64,000 nucleotides of DNA, from positions 2,108,001-2,172,000 of the forward strand of contig NZ_CP140152.1 in the NCBI RefSeq assembly GCF_034479515.1, given 5' to 3'. Under the pieces are notes generated by a model that made no database searches, was not told the DNA's origin, and saw nothing but the letters and a program-made list of their open reading frames with translations. The position numbers and the translations under genes are program-made. Positions 47,744-55,837 of the stretch are shown piece after piece (position 1 is the stretch's first letter; each line of letters begins with the position of its first letter). This stretch comes from Duganella zoogloeoides (lineage in GTDB: Bacteria; Pseudomonadota; Gammaproteobacteria; Burkholderiales; Burkholderiaceae_D).

Positions 47744-50224
47744 TCATTCTCCTTCTAAAATTGGTGCGCCGGCGGCATCGAACGCTAGCAGGGGGCAGAG
47801 GAAAAATAGCAAATGGCTGCCGCCGGCCGACAGGAAGCTCATGGGCTGGCCCATGATGGGGAAGATCGCCAGGTTGGTGCCCCACGACAGCAGGAAGTGG
47901 CCGAGCACGAAAGCCCCGCCGCCGCACAGCGCAAAGTAGCGAAAACGCGCGGCCCACGCCTGGCGGAAATTGCGGGCGGCGGCGCCGCTGCGCCACGCCG
48001 CGCGTGCCGCCAGCGCCATCCCTCCCAGGAACGCCGCCTGCGCGCACCACAGCAGCAGCGCGCCGGCCAGGCCGTGGCGGTTGATCAGGAACGAGGCGGC
48101 AAAGTCATCCTGCACCGCCGGGATGCGCATCACGTCGCCCGCATTCTGACCCAGGCCGCGCAAGCCGAACCACCAGTCCGCACCGAGCCAGCCGCCCTCG
48201 CTGATGGCGCGCGCGCCCAGCAGCAATTGCTGGCCGGTGTGCGGATGGCCGGCCGGGTCGAGCCATACCAGGAAGCGGTCGGCATAAAAGCCCCAGCGCA
48301 CCAGGTCCTCGCTGCCGGCCAGTCGTAGCCAGGCGATGACGGTCACCGCCAGCAGCGCAGCCAGCAGCAGCGCGGCTGCCAGCAGGCGCTGGCGCGCCAG
48401 CAGGGCATAAGAGAAGGTCATGGCCACGCACCACACCAGCAGCAGGATCAGCGGCGAAAAGTCGTCCACCTGCACCAGCGCCAGTCCGAGCAGCGCCAGG
48501 AACAGCAGCGCCGGGGCAATCAGCCGCAGCCAGCGCGCGCCGTGGTCGGCCGGATGCGGCGCGTCGCTGTGCCAGCCGAAGCGCAGCGCCAGGCAGTGCG
48601 CAGTGAGCGCGGACAGCGCCAGCTTGGCCAGTTCCACCGGCTGCAAGTCGGACACGCCGCCTTCGTCTCCCCATAGCACCTGCGCGGCCAGGCCGGCCAG
48701 CGCCACCAGGGCAAAGCCGGCCAGCAGCCATTCGATGGCCCGCTGGTCGAGGCGCCGGCCGTGCAAGGCAGCGTGGCGGAACCACAGGCGCAGCAGGCCG
48801 CCGGCGCCGCAGCCGATCGCCAGCAGCGCCGCGCTTTTCTGGTAATAGCGCAGCCACGTGGTTTGCGGGGCGCCCAGCCCCATTTCCAGCTGCACCAGCA
48901 GGCCGGCCGCCAGCAGCACCACGGCAGCTGCCGTGAGCAGGGTGAGACGGCCGGGGAGTACCAGCCACAAGCCCAGCGCCCAGGCGCCCAGCAGCAGCGG
49001 CAGTGCTGCGCCGGGAGACAAGCCGGCGCGCTGGGCCAGCAGCGTTCCCGCACCGGCCACCAGCAGCAGCGCCGATGCCGCCACGGCGCCGCCGGTGCGC
49101 GACACCACGGTGGTGCCAGCGATGCCGGCGAGGGCCGCCGCGACCACCAGCCACGCCTTGGCGCCGAGATCACCGCGCCATAGCTGGCGCGGTTGCCAGT
49201 CCCATGTCACGGCGACGGGCAGTTTTAAATCCGGGGCGGCTTGCAGGCCGACCTGGCGGCCCGGTACCAGCGTCAGGGTGCGCGCACCGCCCGTACCTGC
49301 ATCGACCTGAAAGCGCGTGTGGCCGGCGATCAGCGCGGTGGCGCCGGTCAGTGGCACTTCCTGCCGGCGCAGGTCCAGGCCACCGACCAGCACGGCCGCG
49401 CGTTCGCCATCGGTGCTGCCCGGCGTCAGCTGCAAGCGGCCATGGCTGCGCGCCAGCAGTGCCGCGCCGGGCGCCACCCGCTCCACGCCGAGCCGGTTGC
49501 CGCAATACAGGTTGCCGCCAAAGGCGAGCGGCCGGGCGATGGTCAGCACGCCAGGTGCCAGGCGGTTCCATAACGCCAGCGCGCGCGTGGAGAAACGCGC
49601 ATCCGGACAATCGGGAAGGGCGCGACCGTCGCGGTACAGGGTGGCGCCGTCGTAGCGCCATTGATTGCCGTTGCGGGTGAATTCCACACTGCCGGTGTCG
49701 GCGGCGGACACCTGGAAGCGCGCGCCATCGACCTGGAACCCGGCGCCGGGCGCCAGCGTGCTGCTGCCCAGGCGCTGCTCTTCGCCGCCGCGCAGCACCA
49801 CGACCTGGCGTGCTGCGGAGAGGTTGCGCAGCATCCAGCCGTCGCGCGGATCCAGGCGCAACGCCAGGTGCTGGCGGTCGGCGTGCGGCGCGGCCAGTTC
49901 CGTTTGGCCCAGCACCACCGTTTCGCCGGCAAGGGGCGTGACGTGGATCGCCGCTGGCATCCAGGCCGCCGGCGCGCGCAGCAGGGCCAGCACCTGCAAC
50001 GCGCACAGGCCGGCCAGCAGAGCCAGGGTGAGCGCCATGCCAAAGTGCCGGACAGTCAGGTGGCGCAGCCGGGCGCCGATGGTTGTAGTCAGTGGTGGCG
50101 AAGGCAGACGTGCTCGCGACGGGTGAGACAGACGGGCCTGCAACAGCATGGAGGTCAGCGCCGACCGCCAGGTCGCGCGCCGTGGCAGCCCAGCCGAGGG
50201 AGCAGACCGCAATGTCCGCCCCAT
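47744..50224 (-). CDS. FtsW/RodA/SpoVE-family protein with large N-terminal insertion
   Basis: An 826-residue membrane protein. After an N-terminal cytoplasmic tail and one membrane segment (FGMALTLALLAGLCALQVLALL) comes a soluble beta-rich region of about 290 residues, and then about ten transmembrane helices with SEDS-family signatures: DLQPVELAKLALSAL, PAVQDDFAASFLINRHGLAG and the final FPIMGQPMSFLSAGGSHLLFFL. SEDS proteins polymerise lipid II into glycan strands together with a class B PBP. Common FtsW is about 400 residues, so the N-terminal half is an addition. The ATG at 50224 overlaps the kinase stop (TGATG), and its own stop overlaps the next gene region. Confidence 0.85.
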   Translation of the reverse strand: MGRTLRSAPSAGLPRRATWRSALTSMLLQARLSHPSRARLPSPPLTTTIGARLRHLTVRHFGMALTLALLAGLCALQVLALLRAPAAWMPAAIHVTPLAGETVVLGQTELAAPHADRQHLALRLDPRDGWMLRNLSAARQVVVLRGGEEQRLGSSTLAPGAGFQVDGARFQVSAADTGSVEFTRNGNQWRYDGATLYRDGRALPDCPDARFSTRALALWNRLAPGVLTIARPLAFGGNLYCGNRLGVERVAPGAALLARSHGRLQLTPGSTDGERAAVLVGGLDLRRQEVPLTGATALIAGHTRFQVDAGTGGARTLTLVPGRQVGLQAAPDLKLPVAVTWDWQPRQLWRGDLGAKAWLVVAAALAGIAGTTVVSRTGGAVAASALLLVAGAGTLLAQRAGLSPGAALPLLLGAWALGLWLVLPGRLTLLTAAAVVLLAAGLLVQLEMGLGAPQTTWLRYYQKSAALLAIGCGAGGLLRLWFRHAALHGRRLDQRAIEWLLAGFALVALAGLAAQVLWGDEGGVSDLQPVELAKLALSALTAHCLALRFGWHSDAPHPADHGARWLRLIAPALLFLALLGLALVQVDDFSPLILLLVWCVAMTFSYALLARQRLLAAALLLAALLAVTVIAWLRLAGSEDLVRWGFYADRFLVWLDPAGHPHTGQQLLLGARAISEGGWLGADWWFGLRGLGQNAGDVMRIPAVQDDFAASFLINRHGLAGALLLWCAQAAFLGGMALAARAAWRSGAAARNFRQAWAARFRYFALCGGGAFVLGHFLLSWGTNLAIFPIMGQPMSFLSAGGSHLLFFLCPLLAFDAAGAPILEGE

Positions 50225-51189
50225 CACGCCGCCACCGCCGTCAATCCGCACGCCTGCGCGACAGCATCCAGCATGCGGCTGATCTGCAAGGCATGGCGGG
50301 GGCGCTGGGCCGGATCGCCATGCAGCAGCGCGCGCAGCAGCGCCACGGCCGGGTCGCGCGCGGCAAGTGGCAGCAGCGATGCGAAACGTGCTTCTTCGTC
50401 GGCGTGCAGCGTGGCGGGGATGGCGCCGCCATGGGTGCGCCGCAGCACGTCGGCACCGGCCGTGTGGTGGGCGCGGTAAGCGTGGCCGCAATCGCTGCAA
50501 AAGCGCAGCGCCTGGCCGCCCGTGATCAGAAAATAGAACATGGCGCCCAGCGAAAAATAGTCGCTGCGGGCGCTGCTGGTGTAAGCGCCATCAATGGGGA
50601 AAAACTGTTCCGGCGCTTGCCAGTTGGCGGTGCCGGCGTACGAATGCTGGCGCGCTTCGCCCAGCAGGCGGTTGGTGCCGAAGTCGGCCAGCTTTACCGT
50701 GTTGCGCTGGCGGTCCACCAGCACGTTGGCCGGTTTGAGGTCGAGGTAGCGCCAGCCGTACTGGTGGACCTTGGCCAGCGCCTGGTTGATCTGCGCCAGC
50801 CATTCCAGCGCGCGCGTGATCGTTAGCTGATCGGCGGCGTCGCGCAGCGCCGTCATGTGCTTGCCCAGGTCGGTGGACATCAGTTCGAGCGCCAGCACCG
50901 GCAAGCCCTGGTGCCAGCCACTGTCGAGCAGGCGCACAATGTGGCGGCCATCCCAGGGCGCCAGCGACTGCAGGAAGGCGATTTCGTTGGCGGCGCTGCC
51001 GGTCCAGCGGTCGCGCTGCGCGGGCTGGGCGCGGTCCATCTGCTGCTGGTTGATCAATTTGACCGCCACGTCGCCGGCGCCACGCGGGCCGCTGGCGCGC
51101 CATACGTGGCCGTAGGCCGAGCCGCCGATCTGCTCACGCAGCCGGTAATGGCCCCGTTCCATCGCGATGATTGCGTCTGCTGTCGTCAT
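50224..51189 (-). CDS. Hanks-type Ser/Thr protein kinase
   Basis: A 321-residue soluble kinase. The glycine loop is IGGSAYGHVWRA, the catalytic Lys is in DVAVKLIN, the catalytic loop reads YLDLKPANV (His replaced by Tyr, Arg by Leu, catalytic Asp kept), and the Mg-binding motif is ADFGTNR. The activation segment continues to GTANWQAPEQF. A Cys/His group (FCSDCGHAYRAHH) lies in the C-lobe and might bind zinc. There is no membrane segment, unlike PknB. It begins the minus-strand set with FtsW-like, FHA-like, SH3 and PP2C genes, all overlapping or nearly so. The ATG at 51189 has a GGGGGGA purine tract as ribosome-binding site. Confidence 0.88.
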   Translation of the reverse strand: MTTADAIIAMERGHYRLREQIGGSAYGHVWRASGPRGAGDVAVKLINQQQMDRAQPAQRDRWTGSAANEIAFLQSLAPWDGRHIVRLLDSGWHQGLPVLALELMSTDLGKHMTALRDAADQLTITRALEWLAQINQALAKVHQYGWRYLDLKPANVLVDRQRNTVKLADFGTNRLLGEARQHSYAGTANWQAPEQFFPIDGAYTSSARSDYFSLGAMFYFLITGGQALRFCSDCGHAYRAHHTAGADVLRRTHGGAIPATLHADEEARFASLLPLAARDPAVALLRALLHGDPAQRPRHALQISRMLDAVAQACGLTAVAA

Positions 51190-51225
51190 GATCCCCCCGT
51201 TGGTGTCGATTAGCGGGGGGCGACG

Positions 51226-51256
51226 AAAAAAAGCCCCCGGCGATGGCGGCGGGGGC
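51226..51256 (-). terminator. Rho-independent terminator
   Basis: On the minus strand GCCCCCG pairs with CGGGGGC around a short loop and is followed by seven T residues. It ends the transcript of the glycine-zipper protein gene and separates it from the kinase gene that starts at 51189. Confidence 0.8.
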
Positions 51257-51280
51257 GTGGAGACTCAAAGCTGATGCGGC

Positions 51281-51739
51281 TTAACGGCGATATCCGTCGT
51301 AGCGATCGTGGCGATCATGACGGTAATCGCGGCCACCACGGTCATAGTAATAATCGCGGCGCACTTCGCGGTATTCGCGATAGACCGGGCGTGGCGGTTC
51401 TACATAGACCACGCGTGGTGGCGGCGAGTAGTACCGTGGTGGCGGCGCGTAATAGGTGCGCGGCGGTTCGTAGTACACCGGTGCCGGCTGCGAGTAAACG
51501 CGGGTTTCGACGTAGCGGTCGTCGCGACGATAGCGGTCGCGGGAACTCAGGCCGTTGCCGACCGCCGCGCCCACCAGGCCGCCGACGATGGCGCCGTCAC
51601 GGCCGCCGGCGCTGTTGCCTATCGCGGCGCCGACCACAGCACCGGCCACCGTGTTGAACTCACGGTCGCCTGCGTAAGCCGCCGACGATACTGCGGCTGC
51701 GGCCAGTAACGCGGTGCCCATCAATTTTTTGATCAACAT
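51281..51739 (-). CDS. Glycine-zipper envelope protein, Tyr/Pro/Arg-rich
   Basis: A 152-residue exported protein: a signal peptide (LMGTALLAAAAVSSAAYAG), then a glycine-zipper 2TM-like stretch (VAGAVVGAAIGNSAGGRDGAIVGGLVGAAVGNGL) and a C-terminal tail extremely rich in Tyr, Pro and Arg (for example YYAPPPRYYSPPPR). Glycine-zipper proteins insert in the outer membrane or help build envelope structures; the specific role is unknown. It is followed by a clear terminator and has its own upstream region of about 150 bases. Confidence 0.8.
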   Translation of the reverse strand: MLIKKLMGTALLAAAAVSSAAYAGDREFNTVAGAVVGAAIGNSAGGRDGAIVGGLVGAAVGNGLSSRDRYRRDDRYVETRVYSQPAPVYYEPPRTYYAPPPRYYSPPPRVVYVEPPRPVYREYREVRRDYYYDRGGRDYRHDRHDRYDGYRR

Positions 51740-51834
51740 GGTAATCCCCTTGCTGCGGCGCGGATCGGAATGATACGTCTGCCGGTAATGTCACTATAAA
51801 GCGTCAAGAAAATCACGCAATCAGTTAAACACCT

Positions 51835-51896
51835 GCTTACAATCAAGACGGGTTGTAACAATTAGCTTACAAGCGGGCTTACAAACGCGCTTACAA
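51835..51896. repeat. GCTTACAA direct repeats at the 3' end of the acetyltransferase gene
   Basis: GCTTACAA occurs at 51835, 51865, 51877 and 51889; the last three copies are spaced exactly 12 bases. The final copy contains the stop codon of the acetyltransferase gene on the minus strand, and the other copies add further in-frame stops. Confidence 0.7.
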
Positions 51897-52421
51897 GCGA
51901 CGTTCTGCCCACTCGGGGCGCAGCAGGCTGAAAATGCCCACGTCCTGGAAGCGGCCATTGATGAAAAAGCTCTGGCGCAGCAGCCCTTCGGCGGTGAAGC
52001 CGCATTTCTGCGCCACCCGCACCGAGGCCTTGTTCTCGGGCGCCGTCAGCAGTTCGAGCCGTTGGTACTGGTGGACATTGAACAGGTAATCGACCAGCAA
52101 CTGGCACGCTTCCGTCATGTAGCCGCGCCCGGCCAGCTTCGGCTCGAACAGGCGGTAGCCGATTTCACGCGTGGTGGGTGTGCGGCTCTTGAAGTGGGTG
52201 ATCACGCCGATCACGTGGTGCAGGCTGTCCTCGATCACGAACAACTCGCTGTCGTCGGTGACAAAGCCGTGCTGCAAGAATTCGCGGCGCAGGGTTTCGG
52301 GCGACTTGAAATGGGTGGAAAAATGGTCGCCGCGCGATGGCAGGTCGTTGACCAGGGCGATGAAGGTATTGAGGTCGGTGCCGATCACGTGGCGCACGAT
52401 GCAAATCTGACCCTTGAGCAT
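51891..52421 (-). CDS. GNAT-family N-acetyltransferase (RimJ/RimL type)
   Basis: A 176-residue acetyltransferase. The acetyl-CoA binding motif A is read from GYRLFEPKLAGRGYMTEACQLLVDYLF, and the late motif from ENKASVRVAQKCGFTAEGLLRQSFFINGRFQDVGIFSLL is typical of the RimJ/RimL group, which acetylates protein N-termini, amino acids or aminoglycoside-like molecules. The substrate is not known. The ATG at 52421 has an AAGGA site. It is divergent from the M28 peptidase gene. GCTTACAA repeats surround its stop codon. Confidence 0.9.
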   Translation of the reverse strand: MLKGQICIVRHVIGTDLNTFIALVNDLPSRGDHFSTHFKSPETLRREFLQHGFVTDDSELFVIEDSLHHVIGVITHFKSRTPTTREIGYRLFEPKLAGRGYMTEACQLLVDYLFNVHQYQRLELLTAPENKASVRVAQKCGFTAEGLLRQSFFINGRFQDVGIFSLLRPEWAERRL

Positions 52422-52555
52422 AACGGTTTTCCTTCTTGCTGTGGACGATCATCTTATTCCAGCGCCCTTGACAAATCAATGTGGATGACAAGCGCGACAC
52501 GATCGGTTATCGTTGAATATTAACTTGCAATCCATTCACTTTTTACAGGGCCCGC

Positions 52556-53998
52556 ATGAAATCCGTCTCCGCATCGAAACTGACCATCCTCGCCAGCAGC
52601 CTGTTGATTGCTTCGGCCTTCGCTTCCGCCACCGCATGGGCGGCGTCGGCCAACGATCCCGCCACCCTGGCGCAAATCCGTGACAGCGCGATGAAGGAGG
52701 ACTGGGCCTACGAGCGCCTGGCCGACATGACCGATTTGATCGGCCCGCGCCTGTCCGGTTCCGCCGGCGCCGCTGCCGCCGTGGAGCAGGTGGCCGACGC
52801 CATGCGCAAGATCGGCGCCAAGGTCTCGCTGCAGCCGGTCAAGGTGCCGCACTGGGTGCGCGGCGAGGAAAAGGCGCAGCTGGTCGATTACGCCGGCCGG
52901 CCGTCGGGCATCACGCAAAAGGTCGTGCTGTCGGCATTGGGCGGTTCGGGCGCCACGCCGGCTGCCGGCCTGACCGCGCCGGTGATCGTGGTGCGCGATT
53001 TCGACGAACTCAATGCGCGCAAGGCGGAAGTGAAGGGCAGCATCGTGCTGTTCGACGTGGCGTTCGACGACGAAATGGCCAAGGGCGGCCAGGCCGGCAA
53101 GGCCTATGGACGCGGCTCCAACTACCGTGGCAACGGCCCGCGCGTGGCGCAGGAACTGGGCGCGGTGGGTGCGCTGGTGCGCTCGGTGGGCGGCGCCGAC
53201 TTCCGCCTCACCCACACCGGCAACACCGGCCTGGTGGACGGCAAGCGCATTCCGGCCGCCGCCGTGACGGCGGAAGATGCGATGCTGATTTCGCGCCTGC
53301 TCAAGCGCGGCGCGGTCAAGATGCACCTGACGCTCACGCCGCAAAACCTGCCCGACGCCGACAGCTACAACGTCATCGCCGACTTCCCCGGCACCGAAAA
53401 GCCGGAAGAAGTGGTGATCGTCTCCGGTCACCTCGATTCGTGGGACCTGGCCACCGGCGCGCACGACGACGGCGCCGGCGTGGCAGCGGCTATGGCCGTA
53501 ATCGATACGCTGAAAAAACTCAAGCTGCAACCGCGCCGCACCATCCGCGTGATCGCCTGGATGAACGAGGAAAACGGCACCCGTGGCGGCAAGGGTTACT
53601 TTGAAGTGAACAAGGAGAAGGTGGAGCAGCATTTCGCCGCCATCGAATCGGACAACGGCGCCGGCCGCCCGTTCGGCTTCATGGGCAGCGTGCGGCCGTC
53701 GATGGTGAAGTATTTCGCGCCGCTGCAAAAATCGCTGGACCAGATTGGCGCCGGCGTATTTGATCGCCGCGACGTGGCCGGCGGCGCCGACATCATGCCG
53801 CTCGAGCGTGCCGGCGTGCCGTCGTTCCAGCCGCTGGTGGACTTCACCAACTACTTCAACTACCATCACACGGCGGCCGACACGCTCGACAAGGTCAATC
53901 CGCTGGACCTGAAACGCCAGGTGGCGGTGATGACGTCGCTGACCTGGTACCTCGCCAACATGGACGAGAACATCGGCCGCACGGTGGTGCCGCAATAA
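52556..53998 (+). CDS. Secreted M28 family metallopeptidase
   Basis: A 480-residue exported peptidase. The signal peptide is TILASSLLIASAFASATAWAA. A PA-like insert (residues about 140-260) precedes the two-zinc catalytic domain with ligands in VSGHLDSWD (His, Asp), GAHDDGAGVAA (Asp), MNEENGTRGG (general base Glu and Glu ligand), AIESDNGAG (Asp) and NYHHTAADT (His). This is an aminopeptidase or carboxypeptidase acting in the periplasm or outside the cell. The gene is convergent with the MBL-fold gene, and the stop codons nearly touch. Confidence 0.93.
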   Translation: MKSVSASKLTILASSLLIASAFASATAWAASANDPATLAQIRDSAMKEDWAYERLADMTDLIGPRLSGSAGAAAAVEQVADAMRKIGAKVSLQPVKVPHWVRGEEKAQLVDYAGRPSGITQKVVLSALGGSGATPAAGLTAPVIVVRDFDELNARKAEVKGSIVLFDVAFDDEMAKGGQAGKAYGRGSNYRGNGPRVAQELGAVGALVRSVGGADFRLTHTGNTGLVDGKRIPAAAVTAEDAMLISRLLKRGAVKMHLTLTPQNLPDADSYNVIADFPGTEKPEEVVIVSGHLDSWDLATGAHDDGAGVAAAMAVIDTLKKLKLQPRRTIRVIAWMNEENGTRGGKGYFEVNKEKVEQHFAAIESDNGAGRPFGFMGSVRPSMVKYFAPLQKSLDQIGAGVFDRRDVAGGADIMPLERAGVPSFQPLVDFTNYFNYHHTAADTLDKVNPLDLKRQVAVMTSLTWYLANMDENIGRTVVPQ

Positions 53999-54850
53999 TC
54001 AGAAGCAATTGAGCGGTATCTTCAGGTACCGCACGCCGTTCTCCTCGGCGTCGGGCAACTGCCCGGCGCTGATATTGACCTGGATCGCCGGCAGGATCAG
54101 CACCGGCATGTCCAGCGTCGCATCGCGCCTGGTGCGCATTTCCACGAACTGTTCTTCCGTCACACCGTCGTGGATGTGGATATTGTGCGCGCGCTGTTCG
54201 GCCACCGTGGTTTCCCATGCTGCGTTACGCCCGGCAGGCGGGTAGTCGTGGCACATGAAAAGCCGCGTTGCCGGCGGCAGTGCCAGCAGGCGTCGCACCG
54301 ACCGGTACAGCGTGGCAGCGCAGCCGCCGGGAAAGTCGCAGCGCGCCGAACCCACGTCCGGCATGAACATGGTGTCACCCACGAATACCGCGTCGCCGAT
54401 CCGGTACGCCAGGTCGGCCGGCGTATGGCCGGGCACGTGCAGCGCGTGCACTTCCAGCGCGCCGATGGTCAATACCTCGTCCGGTTCGATCAGGTGGTCG
54501 AACTCGCGGCGCACGCCCGGCGCTTGCGGGAACACCCGCGCGAACGCCCGCTGCACTTCGGCGATGTGGCTGCCGATGGCGATGCGGCCGCCCAGTTCCT
54601 GCTTCAGGTAGGGCGCCGCCGACAGGTGATCGGCATGGGCATGGGTTTCCAGCAGCCAGACCGGGTTGAGGTGCTGCATGCGCACGAACGCGATCACGGC
54701 ATCGGCCGAGGTGGTGGACGTGCGGCCCGACCTGGGATCGTAGTCGAGCACCGAATCGATGATGGCGCAGTCGGTGCCATCGCCTGCGTGGACGACATAG
54801 GTGACGGTGCCGGTGGCCGCGTCGAAGAACGCTTTGATCTGTGGATTCAT
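53999..54850 (-). CDS. Persulfide-dioxygenase-like MBL-fold protein
   Basis: A 283-residue metallo-hydrolase of the ETHE1/Blh type. The iron/zinc-binding motif is THAHADHLSAAPYLK, followed by VPGHTPADLAYRIGDAVFVGDTMFMPDVGSARCDFPGG and MCHDYPP, which are the residues and blocks of persulfide dioxygenases and their relatives. The reaction would oxidise glutathione persulfide to sulfite in sulfide detoxification. I use the ATG at 54850 (MNPQIKAFF, the usual family start); an ATG three codons upstream at 54859 is equally readable. No rhodanese or BigR regulator gene is adjacent. Confidence 0.88.
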   Translation of the reverse strand: MNPQIKAFFDAATGTVTYVVHAGDGTDCAIIDSVLDYDPRSGRTSTTSADAVIAFVRMQHLNPVWLLETHAHADHLSAAPYLKQELGGRIAIGSHIAEVQRAFARVFPQAPGVRREFDHLIEPDEVLTIGALEVHALHVPGHTPADLAYRIGDAVFVGDTMFMPDVGSARCDFPGGCAATLYRSVRRLLALPPATRLFMCHDYPPAGRNAAWETTVAEQRAHNIHIHDGVTEEQFVEMRTRRDATLDMPVLILPAIQVNISAGQLPDAEENGVRYLKIPLNCF

Positions 54851-54979
54851 GGCGGGCATTATAATAAAATTTCATATCAAGGAAAGGCCTGGAAGGTTTT
54901 TTGATGTTTCCCAGGCCATCCGTGCGCAAGGCGGCGCGGCCTTCATGATAGTCTGCATAGCCATCAATAGGAGCCAAGC

Positions 54980-55231
54980 ATGGACACAAACATGGACAAG
55001 ATTCACTACAAGGGCTGGGAAATCGTTCCCACCGTCCTGCCGACTAGCGACAATAAATTTACGGCCAGCTGCGACATCGAGCGCGCCAACGCCGACGGCG
55101 TTGAAGTATTCGAGGGCGCCACCATGCAGTTCGTACGCGATACCGAAGACGACGCCATCACCGCCGCCTGCGAAGAAGCCATCCGCCAGATCGACAACAT
55201 CATCGCCAATCCGCTGGTGCGCCTGGCCTGA
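54980..55231 (+). CDS. Conserved small acidic protein
   Basis: An 83-residue soluble protein with the pattern YKGWEIVPTVLPT, then FTASCDIER and an acidic helical C-terminus (DTEDDAITAACEEAIRQID). Proteins of this kind occur in Burkholderia and Ralstonia relatives, with unknown function. The ATG at 54980 follows an AGGAG site. It lies alone between the MBL gene (divergent) and the copper-type set. Confidence 0.7.
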   Translation: MDTNMDKIHYKGWEIVPTVLPTSDNKFTASCDIERANADGVEVFEGATMQFVRDTEDDAITAACEEAIRQIDNIIANPLVRLA

Positions 55232-55283
55232 CGACAGCGGCGCGGCCATGCGGGAAGCACGCCTCCTGTGATAACATGGCCGT

Positions 55284-55715
55284 ATGACCGTCTTCTTCCG
55301 TTCCCTCATCGTGTACTGCATGCTGCTGGCGCTCCCTTACCAGGGTTACGCTGCGGCCGCGATGATGGCGTGCCTGCCTTCCCCGGCTACGGCTACCGCG
55401 GCGGCGGACGCCCACATGGTCATGCCGGCCGGTCCCCATGACCACGCAGCCATGATGGCAGCGATGGAACAGGCACACTCCGAACACGCCGCGCAATCTT
55501 CCGCGCAATCTTCCGATCACGCGTCTTCTCACGCCGGCCACACCCACGGCAGCGCCAAGTGCGGCGGCTCCGCCTGCTGCGTTGCTGGCGCCCCGGTACT
55601 GGCCGATCTGCTGTCCGTGCCGGTGCTGCCGGCCGTCTCGAGCGCGGTCGCGTTCTATGCCGGCTACCTCCCTGCGGTCGATCTGGCCCACCCCGAACGT
55701 CCCCCTCAGGCTTAA
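55284..55715 (+). CDS. Exported His/Met-rich protein of the copper-type set
   Basis: A 143-residue protein with a signal peptide (SLIVYCMLLALPYQGYAAA) followed by a His/Met-rich body (HMVMPAGPHDHAAMMAAMEQAHSEH, HASSHAGHTHG) and a CGGSACC Cys pair. Such His/Met-rich short proteins are typically found at the start of copper-resistance operons and may bind Cu(I)/Cu(II) in the periplasm; binding is inferred from composition and neighbours. It is followed, after about 120 bases, by a TolC-like lipoprotein and a multicopper oxidase. Confidence 0.7.
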   Translation: MTVFFRSLIVYCMLLALPYQGYAAAAMMACLPSPATATAAADAHMVMPAGPHDHAAMMAAMEQAHSEHAAQSSAQSSDHASSHAGHTHGSAKCGGSACCVAGAPVLADLLSVPVLPAVSSAVAFYAGYLPAVDLAHPERPPQA

Positions 55716-55837
55716 GCCGCTTTCCCGCGACAGGTCCGTCCACGGCCTGCGCCATCCCTGATATTGCCGCGACAGATCCTGCCCGGAACCTCTGCGCGCA
55801 TACCATTCATACTATTTATAAAATCGAGGTGTAAGAC

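Noticed and set aside
52468..52495. TTGACA-based promoter in front of the M28 peptidase gene
   Set aside because: A TTGACA is present at 52468 but no -10 element lies at a proper distance.
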